From positions 55,426,774 to 55,490,773 of the forward strand of contig CM071570.1 in the NCBI GenBank assembly GCA_036426205.1: a stretch of 64,000 bases of DNA, given 5' to 3'. The stretch's first letter is position 1. Each line of letters starts with the position of its first letter. Origin of the DNA: Ascaphus truei (taxonomy: Eukaryota > Chordata > Amphibia > Anura > Ascaphidae). The notes under the pieces are model-generated. The model was not told the origin of the DNA. It did not search any database and worked only from the letters and a program-made list of their open reading frames with translations. Below are positions 12,244 to 24,212 of this stretch, in pieces. The translations under genes were made by a program, and so were the position numbers.

Positions 12244-12322
12244 TAAGGCCTATGATATCATACTGCTCCCTTGTAGCTATTAATTTAAGCTCCCCCATTT
12301 TATCTGTTAGGCATGCAAACAA

Positions 12323-13880
12323 ATAAGATGTGGGAAGAGAGGTCCACCGATAGAGAAATCCTATATATGAGGCACACCACTATATGTAGAATGTGTAGTC
12401 GAAATGATTGAAGATCAAGAAAATATAACTTTTATCATAAGAATGTAAATGCACATGCTATAAAATAAAATATTAACACTCACTATAATTTGAATTCTGA
12501 TTTATTTTGATTGATGAGTACACATAATGGGTGGATTATTAGTGTTTAGATATTTGCATAAAAAAAGATATCCCCAGGGGAGGGCCGAGTGTCTCCTTGC
12601 TTATTTAGATATTACAGCATGTACTAGTGGCGTCTTAAGTTTTAGCTAGAACTTTAACTTGATCCATAAAGTGTCTCTAGATTAGAATGATACCAGATAC
12701 TATAGTTCTAAACTGGATTCCAGAGCTGAAATGAAGATATATAATGTATCTATCCATCACTGAAATCCGTTATTGAGCTGTTTGGTATTAACGAAAGAAA
12801 CTATTGCCCCATTGGATACTTGTCACTAATGTTTTGCAGAGTAGTATTCTATGCTATTAGCACCTGCAGCAAGGGAGATTAGGTAGGTATATAAATGCTA
12901 AACTCAAGGTGCTTAATAATATAATCAACAATGAGGCATTAGGTCATTTACTATCCTTCGAGTACGAATATACATAGTCAGATATCTGTTATTGCTTAAT
13001 TGTTTAAATGAAGTGCCAACAGAAATGACCTGAGGACTGCTAGATTGTCTGTATTAGACACAATAAAGATCTCTTCTGTGTAAAAACAGCCCCACAGATA
13101 GCCTTCCACTTATATTAACCCATGAGCATGGTGTGCCTGTATCACAATGTACCTTCCTCTCCAATGACTGTCCAGAATAATACCTCAGATGGTCAAAGCA
13201 GTGAGAAAAGAGATGGTCTTGTTAGTCTAAATAATCTCAAAGTGGGTTCCGACACAGAAGGGAGCCGTGAGTAGATGAGCCTCTTAACATAATCTGCCCA
13301 CCAAATGGCTGCTTAATCGATATGCCGACACAGCTTTCCGCTAAATCACATAGAAAGCAGCCTTCCCTCGAACTACTAGGAAGACATCCTTAGCGGAGCC
13401 CGACAAGTCTAGAGGGTTTCCAACAGATGCACCAATGGTCAGGTAAGATATTAGAGAAGGGCGGGGGAAGGTGAATGATAATGAACAAGTCTAGATGGAG
13501 GTGAAACAGACAAGCCGTAATGGTATAAGTAAATAAATTAAGCACCCAAATGTGCAAGTGAGTGCTAACATGCTCTTAATATTATTCTATTAGCTTGCGC
13601 TAGAAAGGAGAGTCCTTGATACATGGCCAGCCGGGTTGAGAGACAAGCTAGTGACGTCTAAGAAACCTGTCGTACATTTCAATGTCTACAATAGCTTCTT
13701 CTGGGGTGGGCATGTCTTCGGTGGCTACTTTATAGTGACCCGTTGGCTTGACAACCGAAGACGCTTCATTGCAGTGAATAAATTATATTAGCAAGCATGC
13801 ACTTAAGGTTTTTACCAGTTTGCGTTATTGTTATCCTATCTGCTCCTGTCTTTCTACTCCAATTGGATTTAGTCTTTACA
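12323..13880. other. No gene recognised
   Basis: The stretch is AT-rich to about 13080, then more mixed in composition. No clear terminal repeat, LINE motif or exon was found. The mixed part (about 13100-13790) may be an unrecognised repeat. Confidence 0.5.
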
Positions 13881-13884
13881 AATG

Positions 13885-14227
13885 TACTAGTATTATCTGG
13901 TTTTTATATGGGTGGTGTCTCACTTTATGTACACTCGCGAGTAAGTACATATCGCCCAATAGTCAAACGGCAGCTCACGCATGCGCCTGTCAGCACGACC
14001 TATACAGCAAAGTTGAACTCCCTACCTGCACCGAAGCTGTGCGCAAGCGGGGAGACTATAGAGCCTGTTACAAATGCATTATTTACATCAGTTATGCACG
14101 TATATGATGATTGCAGTACTCTACATGCATCGATAAGTGGAAAAAAGGGAGTACTTCACTTTAAGTACATTTTCGCTTTACATACATGCTGCGGTCCCAT
14201 TGCATACGTTAATGCGGGGTATGCCGG
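13885..14227 (+). mobile_element. Tigger-like MITE (copy 1)
   Basis: This matches the element at 57271-57599 in the opposite orientation: shared words include ACACTCGCGAGTAAG, ATATCGCCCAATAG, CGCATGCGCCTGTCAGCACG, GGGGAGACTATAGAGCCTG and TTAATGCGGGGTATGCC. The right terminus is GGGGTATGCCGG next to TA; the left terminus is degraded, so its border is approximate. Peptide-like frames across both copies are chance. Confidence 0.65.
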
Positions 14228-14300
14228 TATATATATATAGAATATATATTATCTATATATATATATATATATATAAATATATAGATATATATATATAACA
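14228..14300. repeat. (TA)n-rich microsatellite
   Basis: TATATA runs adjoin the right end of the Tigger-like MITE, as expected for a TA-target element. Confidence 0.85.
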
Positions 14301-15525
14301 TTAGGCACCTAAACTTTTAACTTGTTGCAATTGATATTGCAAATACAAGTTAGAAACTCTGATTTTAACTGTACCTCTTAGCCACCGATGATAAACCAAA
14401 GTCAACTCTTTTGGAGCACAGTTATCAGGGTAAACACTATCTTGTCCACTCAGACCAGACACTAATCCTCCAACAGGAATGTTGTGTAATCAAGGGACAC
14501 AATGTATTTAAAGTAGTTTCTCTTTGGTACTGTTTTCATCCAGTCAGAATTCAGTCTGATAAGTTAGAATGGCACGAGTCTGAAAATGTATAGATAAAAT
14601 ACGTTTTTGGTTAGGGAAAAGGCTCTGTGTAAGCAATGCTTCTTGACTTACAAATGACTTGAGTTGAAATAAGTCGCACATTATTAAGTTCTATTTGTTC
14701 AATATCTACGTAATAATAATAATTCTGTTGCCATTTCAGAGTTGCATTGGTAGAAAGTTATTCAATAGCTCATAGCAAACGTGCTTAGGCCACGCTACAC
14801 GTGCACGAGCGTCTGCAGCAGAGGCGACTTGTGGCCTGGGGGGAGGCGTGGCGGGGCCCTCGTTGGCGGAACCACTCACGTGACCCCCGCCGTCGCGCGA
14901 CAATATCACACGCCACTTGTTAGTGTCACGCTAAACATGGACGCGTCACTCGCAGGGTGGCATACGTAACAGGGATCAAAATGAAAAAGTGTGTCATAAT
15001 TCAAATAATATTTCTTGACTAAGTTTGACTTAAATATTTAAATGGTCTATTGAGACTTAGACTCTGGATTTTAAGACAATGTTATTTGGAAACATGGAAG
15101 GTGAAGGCGTCTGATTTGGCATTGATGGCGGGATTAGACCTTTGGCAGCGTGAAAACTAATGTTGATTAAATGTCTGAGTTTGTCCCCTCTCACGGTTGA
15201 GCGATTTGAATCGCTGCTGTTCTCATTGATGAACAATGAAACATAAGTTTCGTTGCCGAACTCTGGTGAAAGGTCAGGTAAAGTCTTAACTAAATCGAAA
15301 GCATTTCTGGATACTTTGGTGTGTGACACCTTTATTGAAATGACGACTCCCTTCAAATACAGTGAATGTAAACACGGTATTCTAAAAACTTACACACAAC
15401 CAATAAGGAAGAGTATGTGGTAAAGGCAGGTAGAATGGCGAGTTTCTTCCAAAATTCTCATGCCAGGAAAAGTTGTTGTGAAGCTGGGGAGAACCTGCAG
15501 AGAAGGCGTCGAGAGAGGATTTGAA
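14301..15525. other. No gene seen; one GC-rich block
   Basis: Mostly AT-rich unique-looking DNA. A GC-rich block at about 14785-14970 begins TTAGGCCACGCTACACG, resembling the TTAGGCCGCGCTTATAG ends seen at 19242 and 55959, but no matching right end could be placed. Confidence 0.45.
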
Positions 15526-16690
15526 AAAAAAAAATGCATTTTTCCTGCATCAGATTGATGCCGGGAGTCTCTGGAGCTGATACCCATTAATATCAGCACC
15601 GGACACCCCCGGCATGAATCCCATGCAATAAAAATGCATTTACAGGCAACTTCATTACCTTAGCGGCTAACCGCTAAGGCACTGAAGGGGTTAACCACCA
15701 GTGCCATGTTTATTGTGGGTAGCGTTGGTGGGTGAAGGTGGTATTTGGCCCTTGGTGGGTGTTTAGGCCTTTTGGGGGGAGTTGCGGGTGGAGTTAACTC
15801 CTTCATTACCTTAGCGGTTAATACCGCAACAGTAATGAAGGGGTTAACCCCCCCCCTGCCCGCTACCCACCCAGTAGGTATAAACACCCACCACGGTCCA
15901 AATACCAACTTCACCCATCCTCGCTACCCACAATAAACATTAAAAAACATAACAACACTACTGCCCACCTCCTCTACCCCCAACAACCCAACACGTACAG
16001 GACAGTAATGGGCAAAATTACTATTATCCAGATATGGATAATAGCTCATTTGCCCATTATAAAATCAAACATTAGCCAGCCTGCATAAATAAAGTAAATA
16101 AAAAACGTTCTACAGTACTTAACCCTGCCACCATGAAGGGTATCGTCATCAGCATACATACAGGTCCATGTCCTCCGTAGCCAGCAAGAGTACATACAAA
16201 AAATACAATCTACTGGCCCCTAACCCCTTAATCACCGCTATAGTAATTAAGGGATTAACCCCTGTCCCCCGCTACCCACCCGGGAGGCCTAACCACCCAC
16301 TATACTCACCCTGTACCCATTGATTGGTACAGTGGTATATCCTATAACCTAATAAAAATCATTAAGGCCAAAAATACACAATAATAAAATAAATACACAA
16401 GCACCGAAACACCCCAACAATAAAAGAATTAAAAAGCCTAATAGTACACATGAATAACATTTATCTATCACCAAAACAGAAAAAGAATAAAAATTATGTT
16501 ATTCCAAAACATAAGAATAAAATTAAATAAACACCTATCCAACCAATTCAAGAAATAAAACCACTAGTAAGCAAATGGAGAAGGAGTAAAAACACTGACT
16601 CATCCATAACGGGGCCTGCATCTCAGGAAGCAAGGGGTCCCCGGACCTAAAATCAACGTGGTTCTGCTCCGAAGACCCCCTGCTCATCTA
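15525..16690. repeat. Interspersed repeat with CTTCATTACC/GGGGTTAACC hairpins
   Basis: Related inverted blocks alternate: CATTACCTTAGCGG next to AATGAAGGGGTTAAC near 15650-15700 and again near 15800-15850, with a weaker form near 16220-16260. CCACCCA.TAGGTATAAACACCCACC-like text follows. A short hairpin based on GGAGTCTCTGGAGCTGA lies near 15555-15610 and a related one near 16630-16685. The family is abundant within the window but I cannot classify it. Confidence 0.5.
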
Positions 16691-16699
16691 CGCTAGTGT

Positions 16700-18090
16700 T
16701 AAAATGTATATTAAAATATTTCGATGGCTGGCGAGATATGCGCAGGGAGAGGTGGCTCTCTCTGTGCAGCTCTCTCTGCAGCTGGATAAAGTGCCGGATG
16801 AGCCCTTTTGAGAGAGGCACTCATCACGTCGCCGGCTACTCGCCCGTTTTGGGAATTTTGCTATCACAGGTAATCGAGGCTTTCTGAATAACGTGTTGGC
16901 AAAGCTCCAAAAATTGGCGGCATAAACGGCCCAGCGATTTATTTTTTTTATGAAGGCTTATAGAATAGGCCCCTAAGAGTGCAAAAACAGTAACGTACTG
17001 CAATTCATGACTGCCACTGACAATCTTTTTTGAGTATGTGAATAATGGGAGGGATTTCTTTAGTTACTTGGGCATTAGGTTGAGTAATTAGTGTCATCAG
17101 TCTTTTTTGAAGATATGAATTTGGAACGCTTTTCTCCACCAAGAGAAGGCTTCAGAGTTGGATATGTTCAGTTCTTTTTTACAATGCTCCTTATTGTTTA
17201 TTTTCAGGGGAACGGATCTGATTTGATTTTTTTTGTTACAATGAAGCAATGATCTAATCTATTTGGAGCAAAGATAAATGTATACTCTGTGTCCCTAAAC
17301 ACTGTCACATGTTTATTCCTGGTTGTTTTTATTTAGAATGTCTTTTTTTATTATAGCTTTTATATTTTGCGGCTATATTAAATGATATATTTATGCACAT
17401 TATTGAAAATGTCAAATCCAAATAGCACTTCTTTTTAACATTGAAGTATGCTGTTTAAAACCTAATGAATGCAAATACCAGGTATAAATTGTTGCTACTT
17501 TGAATGGTACACTGCTTGAGAAGCAAATACAGGAAAACACTGCTGCTATACATACCTAGAGCAATTTTGATGTCATGATACAAAAAAAACATTTACTGTA
17601 CAGAGTCGTCATGGTTTTGCTTTTTTATTGCATTTTGTTTTAATTTTGTTTGTAGACAGCGTTATGCAAATAGTAGATGAACTGCTGAGATAAAAGAGCA
17701 ACAAATGGAAACTCAGTCCTACTGATTCTCCTAAAATAGCAATTATATTTGTTCATTTTGACCTGAATAGATATAGACATTTTAGAACAGTTGCTGGTGC
17801 CAATTATTTAGGCTGCACATCTGTTTGTTGGTTTGGCTTCTGCCGTCCAAAGTGTTATTGTGGAACTGAGAGGCGCTTGCACGCTGATGGCGTGTTTTAA
17901 ATAATAGACACTGTTTGTTGTCCAACTGTTCATAATTACTGTGTTGACGCTGCTGGGCTATGTGGGTTTATACTGGCTTGTGCTAATTCAACTAATTAGT
18001 ATGTTTAGGAGATCAAAACTGCTGCAACATATTGGAGATATATTCACAACAATTTCCTGTGTATGCATGATACAGGTCTGACCTATTTTA
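16700..18090. other. No gene seen
   Basis: AT-rich, intron-like sequence. No tandem repeat, terminal repeat or coding motif was recognised before the TATG microsatellite. Confidence 0.55.
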
Positions 18091-18097
18091 TATCTTT

Positions 18098-18180
18098 GGT
18101 ATGTATGTATGTGTGTATGTATGTATGTATATATTTGTATGTATATATGTATGTGTGTGTATATATGTGTGTGTATGTGT
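18098..18180. repeat. (TATG)n/(TG)n microsatellite, left part
   Basis: TATGTATGTGTGTATG-type units run up to 18180 and resume at 18866-18892 after the inserted LTR-like block, so the array was split by that insertion. Confidence 0.85.
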
Positions 18181-18865
18181 TGTGATGCCAATACCACATT
18201 GCAGTCTCTTTTATCCCAAATGAGGCAGGAAACACTGTATATCTTTATACTTGGGGTTTATTTACAGGGATAAATAATATGAATAGGCCCACCGTCCTTT
18301 TAAGAAAAACCAAATAATAAAATCAAATCCTATTTCCATTAGGAAAGCTAACTGACTTCTCGGCTCCAACCCTTACTAACACGGCTGCCAGCTAAGCCAG
18401 TTGTCAGCCCAAAACATGCCCTAGCATAAGCAATAAGGTAACAGCAGTCTTTGTAAACAATAGAAAGGGTTGTGCTTATCTTAGTCCATCTGGTGATGTC
18501 CCTGCTTCAGCACAGTCTATCGTCCTTCCTTCTTCTCTTTGGGATTCCACCCCATGGGAGCTCAGGGAAATTCCTGTGTTCCTCTGTAACCAGCCGTCAC
18601 TGCTTCAGCACAGCTCTCTCAGCAGTGTCTCTCAACAGTGTCTCAGACTTCTTTAGCCAGCTCCTGGTAGCTGGGAAGATCCTCTGTCTCCCCCCTTCTC
18701 TGGGGAAAACTGTCTCTCAGTGCCTTGCTGCTTCCATACTCTTAAGGCACTCCCTGATTAATCAGCCAGCAGGTGAGCAGTCATGCCAGAGAGGATTAAC
18801 TCTCTGTGGTGAAAAAGTCCAGTAGCTGCTCCATTCAACGCCTAGAGGACAGTGATGGCACCACA
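18181..18865 (-). mobile_element. Probable solo LTR inside the microsatellite
   Basis: The 685-bp block starts TGTGATGCCA and ends TGGCACCACA, an imperfect TG...CA inverted terminus. On the minus strand AATAAA lies near the 3' end (around 18255), suggesting minus orientation. The flanks are (TG)n, so the target duplication cannot be read. No internal coding region is present. Confidence 0.5.
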
Positions 18866-19030
18866 GTGTGTATATGTGTGTATGTATGTATGTTTAATTT
18901 GTTCGAATCAACCATGAACCTATGACTTTACAGACAAAATGCAAAAAAAAAATAGCAAGAAATACATTATATAAAAGAGATTGTGATGAAGGTGCCACTG
19001 CTTTGAATAGCTTACAATGTAAGTGGTGCT

Positions 19031-19231
19031 GATGTAGCCAGACTGTCCCCAGAGCCGTTTGAAGACAAGTGAAAGGCAGAAGTTCGGGGACCGTAAAAGC
19101 TGCGGCTGCCTAAGTGGCGGGTCCGCTCTTCTTATTGGGACCCCCACAGAAAGATTTCCCGCTGCCGATGATGCCGTGGTCAGGATTCCATGGCTTCCCC
19201 CGGCAGCGCGAACTGTTAGTCTGGCTACATC
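19031..19231. mobile_element. Short MITE with perfect 14-bp terminal inverted repeat
   Basis: GATGTAGCCAGACT at 19031-19044 is exactly inverted at 19218-19231. The 201-bp interval has no coding potential. No clear target duplication could be assigned, so the superfamily is unknown. Confidence 0.55.
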
Positions 19232-19244
19232 TGTATATTGGTTA

Positions 19245-19549
19245 GGCCGCACTTATAGTGCCGGCTACAGCAACGGCGACGGCGTGCAGCTCCAAAGCAA
19301 ATAGATGTAATCCATTGCGTGCGCCTATAGTGGGCACGACACAGCGACCAAAATCACTGAAATCAATAGATTTTGATATTTACCGCGACAGCCGCTCCAC
19401 GTGACTGCAATAAGCCAATCACATAGCCTCTATATGACGTCACCACCCCTTGCAGCCAGTGACATCGTAAAAACTCAATTACAACTTTAGCGACGAGTGA
19501 CGTCACCGGTCGCGTTGCCGTCAATGTAGCCTGCACTATAAGCTCAGCC
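19245..19549. mobile_element. PIF/Harbinger-like MITE
   Basis: Left end GGCCGCACTTATAGTGC and the reverse complement of the right end GGCTGAGCTTATAGTGC agree at most positions. TTA (19242-19244) and TAA (19550-19552) flank it, close to the TWA target of PIF/Harbinger elements. It is related by its ends to the element at 55962-56192. No transposase. Confidence 0.6.
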
Positions 19550-19552
19550 TAA

Positions 19553-20751
19553 TGCTACCAAATGTGCCAGTGTACAAACTTCAGAAGCACAAAGAGGTCA
19601 AGAATAACTGTAGGCAGCATAAAAAGCTTGTTAAAGTCACCAGAACATTGTTTTTTTTTAAATAAAATATAGCAGACTTCATTTTAGAGCAAAACATTAC
19701 TCTGTTTCAAATTATTACAGTATGACAGTAGGATAATAGCCCCTAATCGGCTATGGAGACCCTATGACTAGACCCTCTATGAAGAGGGTGATACAATTAT
19801 AAAAATAGGTTGTAGTCTCGAGAGTTGTGAGTCAGGAGCCCCAGAAAGAAGGTTACAATAGTCAAGACAGGAAAGAAAGAGGGCATGCACCAGCATTTTA
19901 GCTACAGAGTAACAGCGGAAAGGACTAGAACATTTTCGGAGGATTTATTTTTTATTCTGTGATATCTGTGCATTTTGTTGAAAGTCTTTGTGGGAACAAC
20001 TTTAAAGGTGTAAAATTGTACAGAACATGTCACATGCAGTGTTTATTACAGCTCTAATGTATGTTGCTAAATGGGTGATTTGATAATGTTTCCATTCTAA
20101 ACACTAACTTTTTAGAATCATAGGTCCAGCATGATGAAATCCCTTTATCTCTGAGTCTTTAAAAAATATATAAAGTTAGATAATTTGGTTGTAAACAGAT
20201 GTAACCCCTCGTTATTTCCCTTAGACTGACTGTTATATGCTGAGCACGTGGCCTTAAAGCCAGACAACAGGATCGACACCGGGCCTTAAATAACCAGAAC
20301 GTATTTATAAAACCCATACAAACACAGCTATCTATTAATATATTTGATCCCGAAATGGGAGGATCAAACACATACAGTCACAATACATATATACACAATT
20401 CGCTCTGCTGTTGTGTATCAGTGTCTCTCCCAAGGTCCCTTGACAGCAGGCTCATAGGAGCCCAAGTATGAGTGCCGGCACAACGTTGGAGCTCTTATGA
20501 AAGTTTGTGACTGTAGCAGGCCTGTCTCTTTGCAAAAACTTCGGTGCCATTTGTGTTTAGAGAGGATCCATTTTGTATTTACTCAGTGTAGGAACTGGTG
20601 TTGTAAGCAATGTTGTGTGTTCATGTCATGTGTTAGTGTCATTCTAACTTCTCTCTCTCCCTTCCTCTCTTTTTTTTTTGTGTGTGTGTAGATCATTACA
20701 TTCACCTACTCATATTTAATTAGTTTAATGGGTTTGGGGACTCTCGAATAG
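19553..20751. other. No gene recognised
   Basis: Mixed sequence. About 20200-20700 begins TGTAACCC and ends ATTACA and might be LTR-derived, but no flanking duplication was found, so I do not call it. Confidence 0.4.
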
Positions 20752-21451
20752 TACCCTATTTCCTCGATTCTAAGATGCACTTTTTTCCGATTTTCACACG
20801 TCTGAAATCGGGGTGCATCTTAGAATCGATGTATTAAAAAAAATAATAATAAAAACAAGTGTCTATAGCACTAACCCCGTCTATTCACTTACCATGTTTG
20901 AGGAGATGTCCCATGTCAGCGGAGGACGCGGCGGGTGTGCGGTGGGAGTGGTTCCAAGTCTGCAGGTGATTGAAGATAAGAAGACAGTGGGCGGGCGTGT
21001 GGTGGCGGCGGCAGGAGATCATAATACCAGGTGAGTTGAGCAGGAGTAGAGCGGTAAAGGGGAATGCCTTGAGAGGTGCACAATGTAACCAGAAGTCAGA
21101 CACCGGTCAACTTCTAGTGTTAGTTTGCACCTCTCAAGCCGTCCCCCTATGCTGCTCAGCTCTTGCTCAGCTCTCCTGCTATTATGATTTCCTGCCGCTA
21201 CCGCACGCCCGCTGTCTTATCTTCATTCACCTGCAGACTTGGGACCTATCCCAATGACCGCCCACTATCCATCTTCAACCATCTACAGACGAGGGACCTC
21301 TCCTGCCGCCGCCGCCCGCTTCATCCTCCGCTGACATGGGACCTCTCCTGAAACATGGTAAGTGAAAAAGTAATTTTCCTCGATTGTAAGGGCCAAATCG
21401 ATGATGCGTCTTACAATCAATGGTGCGTCTTACAATCGTGGAAATACGGTA
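20752..21451. mobile_element. Foldback DNA element with long internal inverted repeat
   Basis: The ends TACCCTATTTCCTCGATT and (inverted) TACCGTATTTCCACGATT form a terminal repeat of nearly 30 bp. Nested inside are two arms of roughly 200 bp (about 20890-21110 and 21115-21363) that are imperfect inverted copies of each other, for example CCCATGTCAGCGGAGGA against TCCTCCGCTGACATGGG, and CTTGAGAGGTGCA against TGCACCTCTCAAG near the centre. The whole 700 bp is thus close to a palindrome. Flanking TA would fit a Tc1/mariner-like target, but the superfamily is unsure. Confidence 0.7.
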
Positions 21452-22146
21452 TATTATGTGGGCATTATGCTAAAACAGTGATTCAATATATGTGATTTTA
21501 TATTCATTCTTTTATGCATATAAAAGTAGTTTTCTTTCTAGTTTGAGGGAGAGATATAGGATGATTATTCGCTCTATTCTTTTCTGCCTTTCGGCAGTTA
21601 GCAATACATAGAATATAGAGACTGATGTGTGATATGCTAGTTAAATCTCTCTCCCAAGCTGAAAATAGCGATTGAATATATGTGATTTGCTCATTTGTGC
21701 ATGAAACATTGGATATATATGGCTATGTAGCGATGTATCTAAAAGTAGCTATTCTCTCCTCTTTGTGGGAGAGATTCATGATGTAATACATGCAGACATT
21801 TGATACTCTTGTAACATGACTTCTTGGGTGAAATGATGTAGCCTCCGGGTGAAATCATGTAACATATATATGCTGGTGGGCACATCCTATTCCTGTTCAA
21901 GGATCAACTATGCTTTATGTTATGGAAATCTCTTCCTTTTTTAAAAAGCTGCCTTGTATATAAGTAAATTGTAATATCTTTCTAGGGGATTATTATCATA
22001 TAGAACAATTTTTTGTAAGTATACACATGTACTATATATGTATATTTTTTTGCACTGACATCCTTGTGTGCAGAAGCATATAATAATAAAGTAAATACAG
22101 CCACGTGCTATTTGCAAACGTAAGAAATTACGTCTAAATTACATCT
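21452..22146. other. No gene seen
   Basis: AT-rich DNA. Similar short phrases recur, such as ATTGAATATATGTGATTT-like text near 21482 and 21672 and GTGGGAGAGATT-like text, suggesting an old internal duplication of about 190 bp. Confidence 0.4.
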
Positions 22147-22154
22147 AAATACAT

Positions 22155-22846
22155 TTCAAAAGGTTTTCCCACACTATTTTGTCTACAGCTAATTATCGAC
22201 TATGTGGACATAGTATACGGCTCGCACCCCAAACCCACCTTAGCAAACATGATACCCTCTACAATTCAATATGCCGTTTTGTTCTCCAATGCAACTACAA
22301 CACACATCACTGCAAAATGCTCAAAGAACTAGATTGGTCATCACTTGAGTCTAGGCGCAACGTTCAACGTTCCTGTCTCGCCTTCAAATACTTTCTGGGC
22401 AAGCTGAAGAAAAAAAGAAAAAAAAAGCTCCTCACCCCTACCACATGCAGCACTTATCATCTGAGATCTGACTCAAAAAGACTGTTCATGGTCCCAAGGT
22501 TCAGCAAAGTATCCGGCCGCTCCTCCTTCTCTTACCGTGCACCCCAAAACTGGCACAATTTACCAGAGACTCTTACAGCCACCACCAGTCTAAGTTCTTT
22601 CAAATCTAAGGCTGTCTCATATTTTAATCTGGTCTGTAACTGTTACATACACCTATAATATATATTATCTCTAACTGTGCATGCTATGTCTTGTATATAA
22701 TGTATACCCTGTTCACTTATGTAACTATGTATTTGTAACCATGTATTATTTGTCATCTTAACTCTATGCCCAGGACATACTTGAAAACAAGAGGTAACTC
22801 TCAATGTATTACTTCCTGGTAAAACATTTTATAAATAAATAAATAA
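22155..22846 (+). pseudogene. 5'-truncated non-LTR retrotransposon, 3' end
   Basis: The plus frame to 22658 ends RSSFSYRAPQNWHNLPETL, then SLSSFKSKAVSYF, the conserved C-terminal tail of L2/Rex/CR1-type reverse transcriptases. A 3' UTR follows with TTACTTCCTGGTAAAACA and an (AAATA)n tail. AAATACAT occurs at 22147-22154 and again at 22847-22854 and is a plausible target duplication. A run of A near 22410-22425 probably marks a frameshift. Only the last part of the ORF remains. Confidence 0.7.
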
Positions 22847-22854
22847 AAATACAT

Positions 22855-24212
22855 CAGTAAGACTGTATGTAGTTTTCTCTATTCCCATTATGGAGTATTT
22901 TAAAGCTTTTTAACTTGTTTGTTTTTTTATGTATTTTTGATGGACTCTTTGGAAACACTTTTGGGTCAAAATGACTTGAGCCAATAGTTGCGCCCTCTCT
23001 GCACTTAACCAATTAAGGGAGTGACCATAACAAATTACTACCAATCACCTCCACTATACAATGAGGAAAGCCTAATGGATGAATCAATCCCCTTCCCTTC
23101 ACTGTATTGGCTCTCTGATAAGAACCGGTGGGATAAGAGTAAAGGAAACACGTGATTGACAAACACTCCCCCCATTCAGAGGGTGCTGAGAAATTCAACT
23201 TGTAATTTATTTCCAAAGAAGTGAAAGTAACCAAACTTTTACTATTAGCGTTGTTAGATTTATTTAGGGAAGCCAGTTAGACTTGTATATAGATTATGTT
23301 CTGGCCTACTATGCGGGATTGCACCATTAAGCTATATAACGTAGACTTACTTAATATTTGTATTGGTTCTGCAATATGATAATGATAACTCTAATTGAAT
23401 ATGAATATTGGATACATTCAAGTGCTCTTCAGATGGGGAGACATGTTTATTGTATACAGAATTCCCATGTGCAGTACGTTGGTCAGAGAATTCCATTTCT
23501 AACAGTTTTAAACATGAGATACCCCTGGTGGTAGAATCCTGAGAAATGTTTGCTGAATGATTCATGTCATAATGCTTTTATGTCACGTATGTTTATAGTT
23601 TCACTGTGATTGATATTTCCATACAAATTTGTTCCAGGGTAACGTTAATTTTAACTCATATTTAACTTCATCCGATCTTCTGCAACTCCATAGCTAAATA
23701 TGCTTGTCATTAGCTTAGCAAACAAACTTATTTCCTGTATGTACTATTTTATATTCCCTGTATTTGACTGTTTACTGGAATTTCCCTGCGGAAAACTCTC
23801 TCTAACTCCGGGGAGAAAGGGGGAAATAGAGCATCATGCTAGCCAATTCCTGTGGTTGAAAATAGCGGTCTTAAATAAATAACGTAACATATGAAGATTA
23901 TGTACTAACTTCCGTAGGGGATTATTTAAATCCATAATTATTAGAAAAGTTGTTTCCTCTTTGCCAGCCTGTCTCCTCTGGCTTTATCAGCTTGAATGTT
24001 TTTCCCATGCTGCCCCTCCCTGACGTGCCTTTTTATGTCTCTGCATGCCAAAGCCCATCTAAAGATTCACCTCATCTGAGGAATATTCCGCTAGCTCCTC
24101 TGTGCTGTCACCTTTCTATTCACAATGCTTTGCTATTCATTATGTTTCCCTCATCCTATTATTGTCTACAGTCTCATTCAGTGCTTATTGAATCCAAACA
24201 CGCCCAGACTAC
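22855..24212. other. No gene recognised
   Basis: AT-rich intron-like DNA with no clear element until the L2 tail at about 24213. Confidence 0.5.

Larger units (their letters stand above)
10600..12322 (-). pseudogene. CR1-like LINE fragment (endonuclease part plus 3' tail)
   Basis: On the minus strand, 12322-12250 reads DKMGELKLIA..EQYDIIG, matching the start of a CR1-type apurinic endonuclease. After an inserted element it resumes at 11433 with TETRWDETHNWAVD, then VGICYKPPN and GDFNYRGTDWSN (11230-11080), then GNSDHTWSHL (about 11000). The RT domain is absent. From about 10830 to 10600 it continues as a LINE 3' tail with GTCAGGAAGGAATT- and GGTTGAACTT-like blocks known from CR1/L2 tails. 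An internal deletion therefore joins the endonuclease to the 3' UTR. It is non-functional. Confidence 0.75.

Noticed and set aside
13797..14240. 147-residue frame with hydrophobic start, partly mirrored at 57066-57401
   Set aside because: The similarity is nucleotide homology between two Tigger-like MITE copies; the frames are unrelated to any transposase motif.
20199..20700. Possible solo LTR TGTAACCC...ATTACA
   Set aside because: No identical flanking duplication and weak terminal symmetry.
22500..22660. Possible host gene with RSSFSYRAPQNW motif
   Set aside because: This is the conserved C-terminal tail of a non-LTR reverse transcriptase followed by a LINE 3' tail.
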